From Clostridium sp. AM58-1XD (GTDB lineage Bacteria > Bacillota > Clostridia > Lachnospirales > Lachnospiraceae): a stretch of DNA of 35,808 bases. Shown piece by piece: positions 18,467 to 26,676 of the stretch. The stretch lies in assembly GCF_003464085.1 (NCBI RefSeq), contig NZ_QSDR01000038.1, positions 1 to 35,808 of the forward strand, written 5' to 3'. A model generated the notes under the pieces. The model did no database searches, was not told the origin of the DNA, and saw only the letters and a list, made by a program, of their open reading frames with translations. Position 1 is the first letter of the stretch. Each line of letters begins with the position of its first letter. Both the position numbers and the translations under genes were made by a program.

Positions 18467-18532
18467 AAAAAGCAGTTCTGCCCCATCTGACTCAAGTAAT
18501 TGATCGAGTCAGATGGGGCAGAACTGCTTTTT
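18467..18532. terminator. Perfect 27-bp bidirectional terminator
   Basis: Arms 18467-18493 and 18506-18532 are exact complements around a 12-base loop; each arm carries five A or five T at its outer end. It sits between the plus-strand PfoR-like gene and the minus-strand small peptide gene and would stop transcription from both sides. Confidence 0.92.
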
Positions 18533-18554
18533 ACTCTTCAACACCCCGTCCACA

Positions 18555-18665
18555 TTACCCGGCTACGCCCGTCTGCTGACAGCTGCTAATGGCCGCGGTA
18601 TCTATCAAAATCAGCAGGATCGTTAAAATGATACATCCAAAATCGAACCATTTTCTTTTCACCAT
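18555..18665 (-). CDS. 36-residue single-span membrane peptide
   Basis: Small ORF with a strong ribosome binding site (AAGGGGGG, about 6 bases upstream of the ATG). The protein starts MVKRKWFDFGC, continues with one hydrophobic segment (IILTILLILI) and ends SCQQTGVAG. It starts 12 bases after the stop of the preceding membrane-protein gene and ends 23 bases before the terminator, so it is the last gene of that operon. Basic N terminus plus one span suggests a membrane peptide. I do not recognise a family. Confidence 0.5.
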   Translation of the reverse strand: MVKRKWFDFGCIILTILLILIDTAAISSCQQTGVAG

Positions 18666-18677
18666 TTCTACCCCCCT

Positions 18678-19322
18678 TTAGAGCATTCCCCAGAACAGGT
18701 TCATTCCCGATGTAAGGAAAAACAACAGAATTCCTGTTCCTGCGGCTGTCATGATCTGCTTTGGCGACCTGTATAAAACGGCAATCGTCATTATCCATAA
18801 AATCAATTCCAAGCCGTCACGGATATCGAGGTACCAGAATCCAAAGGCAAAGGCCTGTCTTGTCATCATCATGATTATGATGGACGAAATGCAGACGGAA
18901 AGTATATGCGTTCCTCTTGCGTACCAGCAGATCATTCCCATAAGCGGGGACAGGGCCGTCATCGCGATCCAGGTCATCATATAGGATCTCGGGTAAAATC
19001 CGGCCACGAGGATGGTGTATGCATAATAACTCCCGACCATTCCGGAAAAGAATCCCAGAATGCCGCCGGCGGCCTGACACGGGCCGCTGCTATATACAGA
19101 GATGCATATGCCGCAGAACATCCAGAATCCTATCCTTGAAAAGAAATTTCTCAAATCCAGGCTCTGCAGCACAAGCGGCAGCCGATTACTGGCCGTCTCA
19201 TCCAGAATCTTAGCGGTCAGGCCGAGAAGAATACCGGCAGCGATAGCTAAAAGAATCTGTATGATCCGCCCAGATACCGGCACTTTAACCGGTTTTCTAA
19301 CCTCATCTAATAATTCCTTCAT
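18678..19322 (-). CDS. Polytopic membrane protein of unknown function
   Basis: About 214 residues with a charged N terminus (MKELLDEVRKPVKVPVSGR) and six or so hydrophobic segments. These include IIQILLAIAAGILLGL, AAGGILGFFSGMVGSYYAY, SVCISSIIIMMMT and a final TGILLFFLTSGMNLF. I choose the ATG at 19322, whose ATGA overlaps the nitroreductase stop with GGAAGGA directly before it; a GTG at 19331 is also possible. Operon position after the nitroreductase gives no clear role. No catalytic motif is visible. Confidence 0.7.
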   Translation of the reverse strand: MKELLDEVRKPVKVPVSGRIIQILLAIAAGILLGLTAKILDETASNRLPLVLQSLDLRNFFSRIGFWMFCGICISVYSSGPCQAAGGILGFFSGMVGSYYAYTILVAGFYPRSYMMTWIAMTALSPLMGMICWYARGTHILSVCISSIIIMMMTRQAFAFGFWYLDIRDGLELILWIMTIAVLYRSPKQIMTAAGTGILLFFLTSGMNLFWGML

Positions 19323-19912
19323 TCCTTCCACACAACAACCTTGTCCAGTGTTTTTCGCGGCCTCTCATCCGGCTTCTCCTCCGGGTACCCCAGTGAAACA
19401 GCCGCCAGCAGATCGCCGTCTATGTTCAGCCAATCGTGCAGTTCCTGATAAGCAAAGAAAATATCGCAAATCCAGAGGCTTCCAATTCCCTTTTCCTCCG
19501 CTGCAAGGAGCATATTCTGAATCGCGGCGCTTATAGACTGCACATTTACGATTTCGTAGATCCTGTCTTCTTCATTCAGAGGAGTAAAAAGTCCCTTCCC
19601 CTCTCCATCCAATACAAAAATGGAAACCGGCGCCTGCTCCATAATTTTAACCGTGTATTCGGCCCCAGCCAGGTGCTGTCTGCTGCCTGGAAGAATGGCA
19701 TCTCCGTTCTTTTCCCGCCGGATTCCTCTGCGGAATGCCTCCAGCATCTTTTCCTTAGCCTTTCCTCTGACAACGACGAATTTCCACGGCTGCCTGTTCT
19801 TCGCTGACGGGGCCTTTACACCGCTTTCGATTATCTCCATAATATCCTGATCGTTTAAGCTGCGGTCAGAAAATTTTCGTATGCTCCTTCTGTCGGCAAT
19901 TTCTCTTATCAT
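19319..19912 (-). CDS. Nitroreductase-family FMN oxidoreductase
   Basis: Flavoprotein of 197 residues. The N-terminal IADRRSIRKFSDRSLND is the FMN-phosphate contact region of the family, followed by ESGVKAPSAKNRQPWKFVVV and the C-terminal AAEEKGIGSLWICDI and VSLGYPEEKPDERPRK. Length is normal. I start at 19912, where GAGGAG lies 8 bases upstream; the longer in-frame ORF to 20044 runs into the upstream gene. It sits 11 bases after the DUF1835 gene and overlaps the membrane-protein gene. NAD(P)H-dependent reduction of nitro or quinone compounds is the family activity; the substrate is unknown. Confidence 0.9.
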   Translation of the reverse strand: MIREIADRRSIRKFSDRSLNDQDIMEIIESGVKAPSAKNRQPWKFVVVRGKAKEKMLEAFRRGIRREKNGDAILPGSRQHLAGAEYTVKIMEQAPVSIFVLDGEGKGLFTPLNEEDRIYEIVNVQSISAAIQNMLLAAEEKGIGSLWICDIFFAYQELHDWLNIDGDLLAAVSLGYPEEKPDERPRKTLDKVVVWKE

Positions 19913-19923
19913 ACCTATTCTCC

Positions 19924-20772
19924 TCACATCTGGTTCTTCATTGTACTGGCTGACCGGATCATTCTGCCATATCTTTTCGGAGAATCCTCTATTACTTCGA
20001 TCTCTTTGTTTTGAATCATCTGCTCGATCCTGGACGCATACCATCCGTCTCCGATCCCAAATCGATACATACCTAATAGATCTCCAATCAGCCTCGCTTC
20101 CTTTACAGGCTTTGCAGTCAGATGTTTTCTAATCCAGCAGTCGTAAAAGTCTTCCGATACTCCGACAAGCTGTCCGTTTATAACAGCCCGCAGCGGACTG
20201 TTATCCTCTGTCAGATCCGACCATCTGTGGGACATCATTCGGATCTCATTCTTGGACAGCCGTTTTTCATACTTCAGAAAATCCTTAAAATTCCCTGGAT
20301 CAACCTCTCCCCAGCCTGTATACCGCGTGATGCATCTGCTTTCCTCCACATATTCGGGCAGCTTTACTACAGATATCTCACAGTCATATGACCTCAGAAC
20401 AGCACATGTATGGCAGAATCCGCAAAGCGAATATGGAGCGTCGCTGTACCATATCCGAATCGGTTCCCCGTTTTCTGCAAATTTCCTCAGCCTTTCCAGC
20501 TCTTTTGCATACAGGCGGCTTCCGTCTCTTAATTCTCGCCTGACTTCCCCGGAAATTCCCCCGGTATCTTCCGTTTCATTTTGAGCAAATAAGCCGTAAA
20601 TCAGGTTGCTTCTGAATTCGCTGTCAGCCGCTTCCCGTATGCTCCCTATGTCCAGAAGAAATCCGAGACAGACTACTTCCGACGGGCTCCCCGGGATCAT
20701 CCCTCTAAGACTTCTCACCTTCGCCGCTTTCATCGAAGCAGCTTCGCTTTCTCCAAACAATACTTCAATCAT
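19924..20772 (-). CDS. DUF1835 domain protein
   Basis: Cytoplasmic protein of 282 residues. MIEVLFGESEAASMK at the N terminus is the DUF1835 signature, and a DUF3658-like segment lies in the C-terminal third (ARLIGDLLGMYRFGIGDGWYASRIEQMI). There is a CGFCHTC motif in the middle (about residues 117-123) that could bind metal or act in redox chemistry. The start overlaps the TfoX-like stop by 4 bases (ATGA), so translation is coupled. Biochemical function is unknown for the family. Confidence 0.82.
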   Translation of the reverse strand: MIEVLFGESEAASMKAAKVRSLRGMIPGSPSEVVCLGFLLDIGSIREAADSEFRSNLIYGLFAQNETEDTGGISGEVRRELRDGSRLYAKELERLRKFAENGEPIRIWYSDAPYSLCGFCHTCAVLRSYDCEISVVKLPEYVEESRCITRYTGWGEVDPGNFKDFLKYEKRLSKNEIRMMSHRWSDLTEDNSPLRAVINGQLVGVSEDFYDCWIRKHLTAKPVKEARLIGDLLGMYRFGIGDGWYASRIEQMIQNKEIEVIEDSPKRYGRMIRSASTMKNQM

Positions 20773-21101
20773 ACGCCTTTATCCTTTTTCTTTTTTGGCT
20801 TTGGCGCCGGCAGCTCGTCATACATCGCCTCCATCAGTTTTTTCAGAAATTCCCGGTTGTCCACATCGTCCACCAGAATCATTTCCTTTGCCCCCTCATA
20901 CGGCCGTTCATAAGCAGCCTCCGGCATGAGCTTCTTCGCGGACTCCACAGCCTTTACCAGAAAACGGTCGTTATAGATTCCTCCTACGACCTTTCCTCTG
21001 TAGTAAACGACGTATTCCCCCATCATGGCTCTGCTGGAGACATCCCCAGCCTCTTTCAGCTGTTCCATGATGAAGTTCACATATTCTCTCCTGGATGCCA
21101 T
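20769..21101 (-). CDS. TfoX/Sxy N-terminal domain protein
   Basis: Protein of 110 residues formed by a TfoX N-terminal domain alone: MASRREYVNFIMEQL, VSSRAMMGEYVVYYRGK and GGIYNDRFLVKAVESAKKL, then a lysine-rich tail. TfoX controls competence in gamma-proteobacteria, but stand-alone N-domains are common in Clostridia and have no established role. The start has ACAGGAGG upstream and lies 22 bases after the DUF1847 stop, so it belongs to the same operon. Confidence 0.85.
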   Translation of the reverse strand: MASRREYVNFIMEQLKEAGDVSSRAMMGEYVVYYRGKVVGGIYNDRFLVKAVESAKKLMPEAAYERPYEGAKEMILVDDVDNREFLKKLMEAMYDELPAPKPKKKKDKGV

Positions 21102-21123
21102 TGTTTCCTCCTGTTGGAATCCT

Positions 21124-21746
21124 CTATTCTTCCACTTCGAACTGTTTCTTTAAATATCCGTCATAACAGTAGACTGCCGCCGCCGGATTGTGACCCAGCA
21201 CCCTGTCTTTTGCGATCAGGGTGGTTACCATAGCCTCGAATACTTATAGAACAGGGAATCGTGACCTACGCACAGGCCCACAACGATGTTGAATTCCGTA
21301 TCCTGCTCATTTAAAAGTTCCGCCTGCATGATCGGATTGCACATGGCTTCAAATTTATCCGGCGCTACTCTGGCTTCGATTCCGATCGTATCCTTTGGCA
21401 CAGAACCGTTCTTGCATATCACGGAAACGACTTCAAATCCATGTTTTCTCAGAATCGAACCGATTATCTTTGCCTCTTTGCGAAGCCCATAGCAGAAGGC
21501 CATTCCCAATTTGTGATACCCCATATTTCTGGAAAATTCGATAATTTCCTTAAGACGCACCCAACGTCCGTATCCAAGAGCTTCTATTTCGGAAGCTTTT
21601 ATGTAAAATTCCTTATTTTCCGGCTTACCGTATTCCTTCATAGGTTCTTCATATTTTTCCATATGAAGCATAGGACAGTTTTTGGGCAGATGTTCTGTTG
21701 TCCCCTTCTGACATTCATTTACCGCGCAGCAGTCACATGTATACAT
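21124..21746 (-). pseudogene. DUF1847 protein, frameshifted near C terminus
   Basis: As read, the ORF ends at 21225 after HDSLFYKYSRLW. Adding one base near 21237-21239 continues with EAMVTTLIAKDRVLGHNPAAAVY and ends at 21124 with FEVEE, giving about 207 residues, the expected family length. The N terminus has a Cys cluster (YTCDCCAVNEC) and CP later, a likely metal site. The central part carries RKEAKIIGSILRKHGFEV and CNPIMQAELLN. It is first in a co-directional series through TfoX, DUF1835, nitroreductase and membrane proteins. Function is unknown. Confidence 0.75.
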
Positions 21747-21774
21747 ATCTGTTTTCTCCTTTTATTTGTTTTAC

Positions 21775-21814
21775 AAAGGTTCTGGACAGCTCAAATGCGG
21801 GTTCCTGAACCTTT
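21775..21814 (-). terminator. Weak hairpin after the EamA gene
   Basis: AAAGGTTC (21775-21782) and GAACCTTT (21807-21814) are exact complements around a 24-base loop, between the EamA stop and the DUF1847 start. The downstream side is A-rich rather than T-rich, so termination is uncertain. Confidence 0.3.
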
Positions 21815-21840
21815 CCGTTCCTAGAGAGCAGGAAGCCTGT

Positions 21841-22818
21841 TTATGCCCGGGCTTCCTTTCTTATCTTTATCTTCTCTTTTCTGTCCGGTAGCTGTGCCAG
21901 AATCACTGCACAAAATACAAACAGACAGCCGGTCATTTCTCTTCTGCTCATCATCTGATGGAGGATCGCCCATCCTGCCAAAGCAGAAAATACGGCTTCC
22001 AGGCTCAAAATGAGAGAAGCAACCGTGGGATCCGTGTCCCTCTGGGCCACTACCTGAAGGGTATATGCCACGCCGCAGGACATGATTCCCGCATACAGAA
22101 CCGGTACCCATGCTTCCGCTATTTTTCCGATTTCCGGCGTTTCAAAGATAAATGCAAAGATCCATGAAATCAGCCCTGCCGTAAAAAACTGAACGCATGA
22201 GATAAAGACGCCGTCAGCCTTCGGTGAAAAATAATCGATCACCAGGATGTGAACAGAGAATGCAATGGCGCACAGAAAGATAAGGAATTCTCCATATCCT
22301 ACGGAAAATCCTTCTTTTACGCTCAGCAGGTACAGGCCGATGACGGCTATCAGAACGCTGACCCAAACCTTTCCATCTGCCCTCTTTCCAATCATCAGTC
22401 CCATGATCGGTATGATGACGATATAAAGAGTCGTAATAAATCCTGCCTTACCTGCAGTCGTATATGCAATCCCCATCTGCTGAAGCGTTGAAGCCACGCA
22501 GAGGCAGATTCCACAACAGATTCCGCCGATAATCCCTGTAATCCTGGATTCTCTTCTGCACTGCACGGCCTTTTCTGCTGCCCTTTGTTTTGTGATCTTT
22601 TCTCCTATTCCTTGTTCTCCTTCTTCTTTTCTTCCTGACACAAAATGGAGATAAAACATACATGGAATCAGCACAATGCCCCCCATAATAAACCTGGAGC
22701 CGTTAAATGTAAACGGCCCGACATAGTCCAGTCCCACGCTCTGTGCCACGAAGGCCACTCCCCAGATCAATGCGGTCAGAAGAAGCATCCCGTTGCTCCG
22801 CGCTCTTTTCCTGTTCAT
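21841..22818 (-). CDS. EamA/DMT-family permease
   Basis: Inner-membrane transporter of 325 residues with ten predicted spans in two EamA halves. The first half opens LLLTALIWGVAFVAQSVGLDYVGPFTFNGSRF, recognisable from LIWGVAFVAQ. The second half ends DPTVASLILSLEAVFSALAGW, the usual EamA signature. A basic loop of about 35 residues (GRKEEGEQGIGEKITKQ) separates spans 2 and 3 and is longer than usual. It follows a small membrane-protein gene by 35 bases in a co-directional series. Substrate is unknown; family members export amino acids or metabolites. Confidence 0.88.
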   Translation of the reverse strand: MNRKRARSNGMLLLTALIWGVAFVAQSVGLDYVGPFTFNGSRFIMGGIVLIPCMFYLHFVSGRKEEGEQGIGEKITKQRAAEKAVQCRRESRITGIIGGICCGICLCVASTLQQMGIAYTTAGKAGFITTLYIVIIPIMGLMIGKRADGKVWVSVLIAVIGLYLLSVKEGFSVGYGEFLIFLCAIAFSVHILVIDYFSPKADGVFISCVQFFTAGLISWIFAFIFETPEIGKIAEAWVPVLYAGIMSCGVAYTLQVVAQRDTDPTVASLILSLEAVFSALAGWAILHQMMSRREMTGCLFVFCAVILAQLPDRKEKIKIRKEARA

Positions 22819-22853
22819 AATTTTTCATACTCCCTATTATTTCATTTGTAATA

Positions 22854-23189
22854 TTACTTTGTCTTCATTCTGCTTTTATCAGAAATATCGCTGCTTTTCT
22901 TTTTTTTGTACTTGGGATTCCTGAAATTTCTGAGATGGAGTCCCAGTGTTACAAGAGCGGCAGCAATACAGATGAGGCTCAGATTCACATTGTTTCCGCT
23001 GGCTCCAATGATGAGAAACAAAACAGCGTCCACGGCAAACAGCCACTTTTCCGCATGATAAAGCTTTTCCGTATCAAAATCCTCTTCCTTCTGTTTCCCG
23101 CCGCGAAACATGATATAGTCTTTTCCCAGGAACAGAAAAATCGTTTCAATTCCACAGACGACTCCACTGAGTATAAACAACACATCCAT
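22854..23189 (-). CDS. Small membrane protein, DUF3784-like
   Basis: Protein of 111 residues with about three hydrophobic segments (MDVLFILSGVVCGIETIFLFLG in front, WLFAVDAVLFLIIGA, LSLICIAAALVTLGL) and a lysine-rich tail. The layout resembles DUF3784-type proteins, but I cannot confirm the family. Its ATG directly follows the stop of the 4Fe-4S gene (TAAATG), so it is probably co-translated with it. Confidence 0.6.
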   Translation of the reverse strand: MDVLFILSGVVCGIETIFLFLGKDYIMFRGGKQKEEDFDTEKLYHAEKWLFAVDAVLFLIIGASGNNVNLSLICIAAALVTLGLHLRNFRNPKYKKKKSSDISDKSRMKTK

Positions 23190-24498
23190 TTATTTTGATT
23201 CCTTTCCTTTTCTTTTGTTTTTATTTACCTGGCTGGACAACAGCTTATCCAGATAGACCGATTTGAACTGCCTGCTGGCCATGGCCTGTTTAATTGGGGG
23301 CAGCCTGAGAATAACGCCGAACATGGCCGCCATCGCCCTGTGATTTGCAAACGCCTGATTGTCGAATACCAGGTCCAAAAGTGTACCTTTTTCAATCGCC
23401 TGAAGGATAAATCGGTGAGTGCTGTTTACCGGAGTAATAATCTCCACCGGCCTCTTTTTCAGAATAATAGACTTTGTCGGGCAGTTTCTGGCGCATACGC
23501 CGCAACCCAGGCAGATTTCCTTATTCACTACTGCCTTTCGCTTTCCCGTCTTCTCGTCTTCTTCCATCGTAATTGCCAGGATTGGGCATGCCTTCTCACA
23601 TTTTCCGCATCCGGCACACATCTCTCCCCTAATATCCGGAATGTAGCCGGAAGTAGCTACCGGCTGCATGGGTGCAAACCGCCTTGCCGCCTGCAGGGCT
23701 CACAGCAGCATCCGCAGCAGTTGCAGATAAAAGCAGGATTTTCCCTTACATTTTCCCCTATCTGGACCAGATTGGCCTCATAGGAACGTTCCAGGGCATC
23801 CATGGCTTCCGCCTGGAAATCAGCCGTGCATGCCCGCCGTGTTCCGCCAGGGAACGCGCTACATTTCCAAATGTCAGGCACACATCCCAGGGAGCGTCGA
23901 TTTCGCACGGGTGGCCTGCATGAAATGCCTTATGGCGGCAGTAACAGAGCCCCAATCCGATATATTCGGCCTCTTCCACGATATGACTGGCCTTCTCATA
24001 ATCCAGAATGTGGTTCATATGTTCATTCGTAAGCACCGGTTCCTGTACATAGACACGCCCCAGTTTTGTTTCCGTGGCGTAGAACAGGTCCTTGACAAAG
24101 TCCTCTTCCACATTCATATACTGGTAATACAGTTCGCTTAAATATCTCTGGTCAATATCTCCTCTCGTTCTCATAAGGGCAAATTCAAAAAATCCGGCCA
24201 TCGGCGGCGGCATGACGAAGCGCCTTACGCCATGATATTCAGAATCGACCAGAAGTGCTTTCTCACACAGGTGATCCAGCACTTTCTCCGCTTTCGCCTC
24301 CGTCGTATTCCATATTTTTGCGGCCCGTTTCAGCGTGAAGGGGCGGACAGGCAGCAGCGCCATCCATTTTGCTTCCTTCTCACTGTAAAGGACCTGAAGG
24401 ATTTTGTAAAGTGTTTCTGTAGGCGGAGCCCCCTGGGTAAACCAGTTAATCCTCTCCTCCAGGCTTTTATATGCATCCTTGGTTGTCAAATGCCCCAA
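23190..24498 (-). pseudogene. Ferredoxin-type 4Fe-4S protein, two frameshifts
   Basis: Three frames joined give about 436 residues. The TTG start at 24498 has AAGGAG 7 bases upstream. The N-terminal part looks like a winged-helix segment (about 20-100), followed by MAGFFEFALMRTRGDIDQ, LGLCYCRH and, after the first break, RSYEANLVQIGENVRENPAF, CNCCGCCCE, then two CxxCxxCxxxCP ferredoxin motifs (CAGCGKCEKACP, CLGCGVCARNCP). Break 1 lies near 23813-23816 and break 2 near 23696-23699; adding one G at each restores family-like sequence. The last frame alone (23190-23669) starts inside the protein. An electron-transfer or redox-sensing role is likely, but no partner enzyme is present. Confidence 0.75.
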
Positions 24499-24524
24499 AG
24501 TGATTCTCCTTTCTCATTCGGCAG

Positions 24525-25502
24525 TTAATGATACTGATTTGTAATCAGAAGCTCAACGGCCAGGCGGTCCTGCAGCTTACCCGTCTTAACTGCTTCTTCC
24601 ATATCCACACAGAGTGTCACGTAAGACAGAATCTGTTCCTTTGTAAAGGCTCTGGCCTGAGGCATCGTCTTGCCGACCACAAAAGGCTGCATTTTAAGCC
24701 TGGACGCGATGGAGCTCTTGTCCATTCCCTGCCCCATCAGTTCCTTAACCTGAAGAATCTGATTAAACTGGCGGGCAATCAGAAAAAGTATCCTCATCGG
24801 CGGTTCCTTCAGTGTAAGCAGGTCTTCATAAAGATCCATGGCCTGCCGAGTCTTTCTGCCGACGATCGCCGCAACCATATCGAAAATGCGGCTCGTCACC
24901 CGCTCCGTGCAGATTTCCCGGACATCCTGATCCGTCACCACGTCGCGTTCTCCCGTATAGCTGACCAGCTTCTCCAGCTCCATCTTTATATTTTCCATGT
25001 CGTCGCCCGCCATGCTCAAAAAAAGTTCCATGGTATTTCTGGTGATTTTCTTCCCCTCTTTTGAAAGAATCGTACCGGCCCATGTCGCCAGCTGAGCTGC
25101 ATTCTGCCTGGTCATCTCCGCCGCGTGGCCTAATTCCTTCACCTTTTTATACAGACGGTTTCTCTTATCCACCTCTGATTCCACAAAAAGGAAACAGGTG
25201 GTATCAGGCATGGACGGCAGATAAGTAACTAGTTCCTCTCCGGCTGCGCTTTTAAAAAATCCGCTGTCTTCAACGAGAATCAGCCGCCGTTCCGTAAAAA
25301 AGGGCATGGTATCCGCAAGGCTGATAAGTTCTGAAACATCGATGCCCTTTCCCTCGAAATAGTTGTAATTCATCGTATCATCCCCGATCAGCGCATCTTT
25401 CAGCCTGTTTTTATAGCTTCGTTTCAGAAACGCCTCTTCTCCGTAAAGCAGATACATCTTTTTAAAGCTCTTATCTTTCATGTCCTGATTTAATGTCTGC
25501 AT
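24525..25502 (-). CDS. holA: DNA polymerase III delta subunit
   Basis: Clamp-loader delta subunit, 325 residues, cytoplasmic. Family hallmarks are KKMYLLYGEEAFLKRSYKNRL near the start (recognisable from LLYGEEAFL), the central MPFFTERRLILVEDSGFF, MELEKLVSYTG, and the C-terminal LFLIARQFNQILQVKELM. Length is normal. It has its own promoter (TTGAAA-17-TACAAT) overlapping the end of the MerR gene. In many Firmicutes holA lies next to comEC; here MerR and a choline-binding-type gene separate them. Confidence 0.93.
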   Translation of the reverse strand: MQTLNQDMKDKSFKKMYLLYGEEAFLKRSYKNRLKDALIGDDTMNYNYFEGKGIDVSELISLADTMPFFTERRLILVEDSGFFKSAAGEELVTYLPSMPDTTCFLFVESEVDKRNRLYKKVKELGHAAEMTRQNAAQLATWAGTILSKEGKKITRNTMELFLSMAGDDMENIKMELEKLVSYTGERDVVTDQDVREICTERVTSRIFDMVAAIVGRKTRQAMDLYEDLLTLKEPPMRILFLIARQFNQILQVKELMGQGMDKSSIASRLKMQPFVVGKTMPQARAFTKEQILSYVTLCVDMEEAVKTGKLQDRLAVELLITNQYH

Positions 25503-25568
25503 AATCCGTCTTCCTTCTCTTAAGCTTGCTGCCTCTTCTTGCCAAACTGCAGAAAAAGCTTTGTCCCT

Positions 25569-25597
25569 ATTGTACTGTAAGCTCTCTCAAATTTCAA
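25569..25597 (-). promoter_or_regulatory. Sigma-A promoter for holA
   Basis: On the minus strand TTGAAA (25592-25597), a 17-base spacer and TACAAT (25569-25574). The -35 lies inside the 3' end of the MerR gene, and the holA ATG is about 70 bases downstream. Confidence 0.65.
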
Positions 25598-26438
25598 GCG
25601 CTGCCGGAAAGGTTGCCCCGGACACAGGCATATAAAGCTCCAGGCAGTAGGTCGGTGACTCCTTCAGTGAAAATGAAGTCATATGATTGACATATACCCG
25701 TTCTTCTGTCTTCAGACCGTGTTTACAGCCCCATTCTTCCATCATGCGGATGATTCTGCTTTCCGGAAGAAGCTCTTCCGTCTCTACTACCGTATGAATG
25801 CATCCCATTTCCCCCGTCTCTTTCAAACAGGACAGGTCAAAACCATCCGTCAGCACCTTTTCCAAATTCTTATAAAGTAGCAGCCTCGTATTCACTACTT
25901 TCTGTGCACTCTTCTTCAGACTCAGTTCCGTATAGAAATACATCATATCCATCCCGTCCTTCAGGGCAGCCAGCTGGAACCAGTTTTTCAGCCCCTCCTG
26001 CAGGTCGTGGCACTCATCCACGATATATGCGGCCGGAAATCTTCTTAAAGTGATGCGGTCCAGATGCTCTTCAATATTTCTCATATCCCTTTCCAGCAGC
26101 TTCATCCTGGCTATCATCCGTTTGTGGTTCTTCAGCTCTTCCCTTTCTTTTTCCATACAGCTGTGCAGATACTCTTTCATATGGCGAACCGTATTTTCCC
26201 TGTCCATAACCATGGTCTCCTCAATTTCTTTCAGGCTGGAATTCATCTTCCTCCGATAAAGGATATGCATCAGCTTATAAATATCATTTTCCGAATAATA
26301 TCTGTATCCGTTTTCCTTTTTTTGTGTGCGTATCACGCCTTTTTTTTCATAAAAACGCAGGGCGTCCCTGCTTAGTCCTACAATCCGGGCTACGTCTCCG
26401 ATTAAATATTCCTGCTCTCTTTCCGTTTTCTGTTCCAT
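25587..26438 (-). CDS. MerR-family transcription regulator
   Basis: Regulator of about 283 residues. The N-terminal MerR helix-turn-helix and wing read LIGDVARIVGLSRDALRFYEKKGV and ENGYRYYSENDIYKLMHILYRR, here cited by the cores GLSRDALRFYEKKG and NGYRYYSEND. A long coiled coil (about 75-125) follows, then a GyrI-like effector domain (about 130-283; RRFPAAYIV, YCLELYMPVSG). I prefer the ATG at 26438; a TTG at 26444 is also possible. It is preceded by a TTGACC-17-TAATAT promoter with a dyad. The ligand is unknown. Confidence 0.88.
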   Translation of the reverse strand: MEQKTEREQEYLIGDVARIVGLSRDALRFYEKKGVIRTQKKENGYRYYSENDIYKLMHILYRRKMNSSLKEIEETMVMDRENTVRHMKEYLHSCMEKEREELKNHKRMIARMKLLERDMRNIEEHLDRITLRRFPAAYIVDECHDLQEGLKNWFQLAALKDGMDMMYFYTELSLKKSAQKVVNTRLLLYKNLEKVLTDGFDLSCLKETGEMGCIHTVVETEELLPESRIIRMMEEWGCKHGLKTEERVYVNHMTSFSLKESPTYCLELYMPVSGATFPAALEI

Positions 26439-26475
26439 TTTCAACCAATCCTTTACCCTTTATACATGCAAAGCC

Positions 26476-26504
26476 ATATTAAAACTTTACCAGTTTCTGG
26501 TCAA
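26476..26504 (-). promoter_or_regulatory. Promoter and dyad for the MerR gene
   Basis: Minus strand TTGACC (26499-26504), 17 bases and TAATAT (26476-26481). The 13-base palindrome ACCAGAAACTGGT (26489-26501) overlaps the -35 and spacer, a typical position for an autoregulatory site. The 17-base spacer is normal, not the 19-20 bases of MerR-activated promoters. Confidence 0.5.
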
Positions 26505-26544
26505 TTAATTTCTTTAAACTGAAAAGAAACCGTAATGAAATCGT

Positions 26545-26611
26545 AAACAGGGATACCACCTTCTGATTCCGGCTGCGGCCGGTTTCTCACAATGCGGTAT
26601 CCCTGCTGTTT
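26545..26611 (-). terminator. Hairpin after the choline-binding-type gene
   Basis: CAGGGATACC (26548-26557) pairs with GGTATCCCTG (26596-26605); AAACAG/CTGTTT outside and an inner CCGGC/GCCGG hairpin extend the structure. It lies about 65 bases past the stop of the choline-binding-type gene. Only a short T run follows. Confidence 0.45.
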
Positions 26612-26676
26612 TATGTCTTTATTTAAATAATTTCAGTGTCCCTGCTGCCCAGAGCAGAAATCTGAACAGTACCTGG

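Noticed and set aside
23190..23669. Stand-alone 159-residue ferredoxin gene
   Set aside because: The ATG is internal; sequence upstream in two other frames continues the same Fe-S protein family, so it is a fragment of the 24498 gene.
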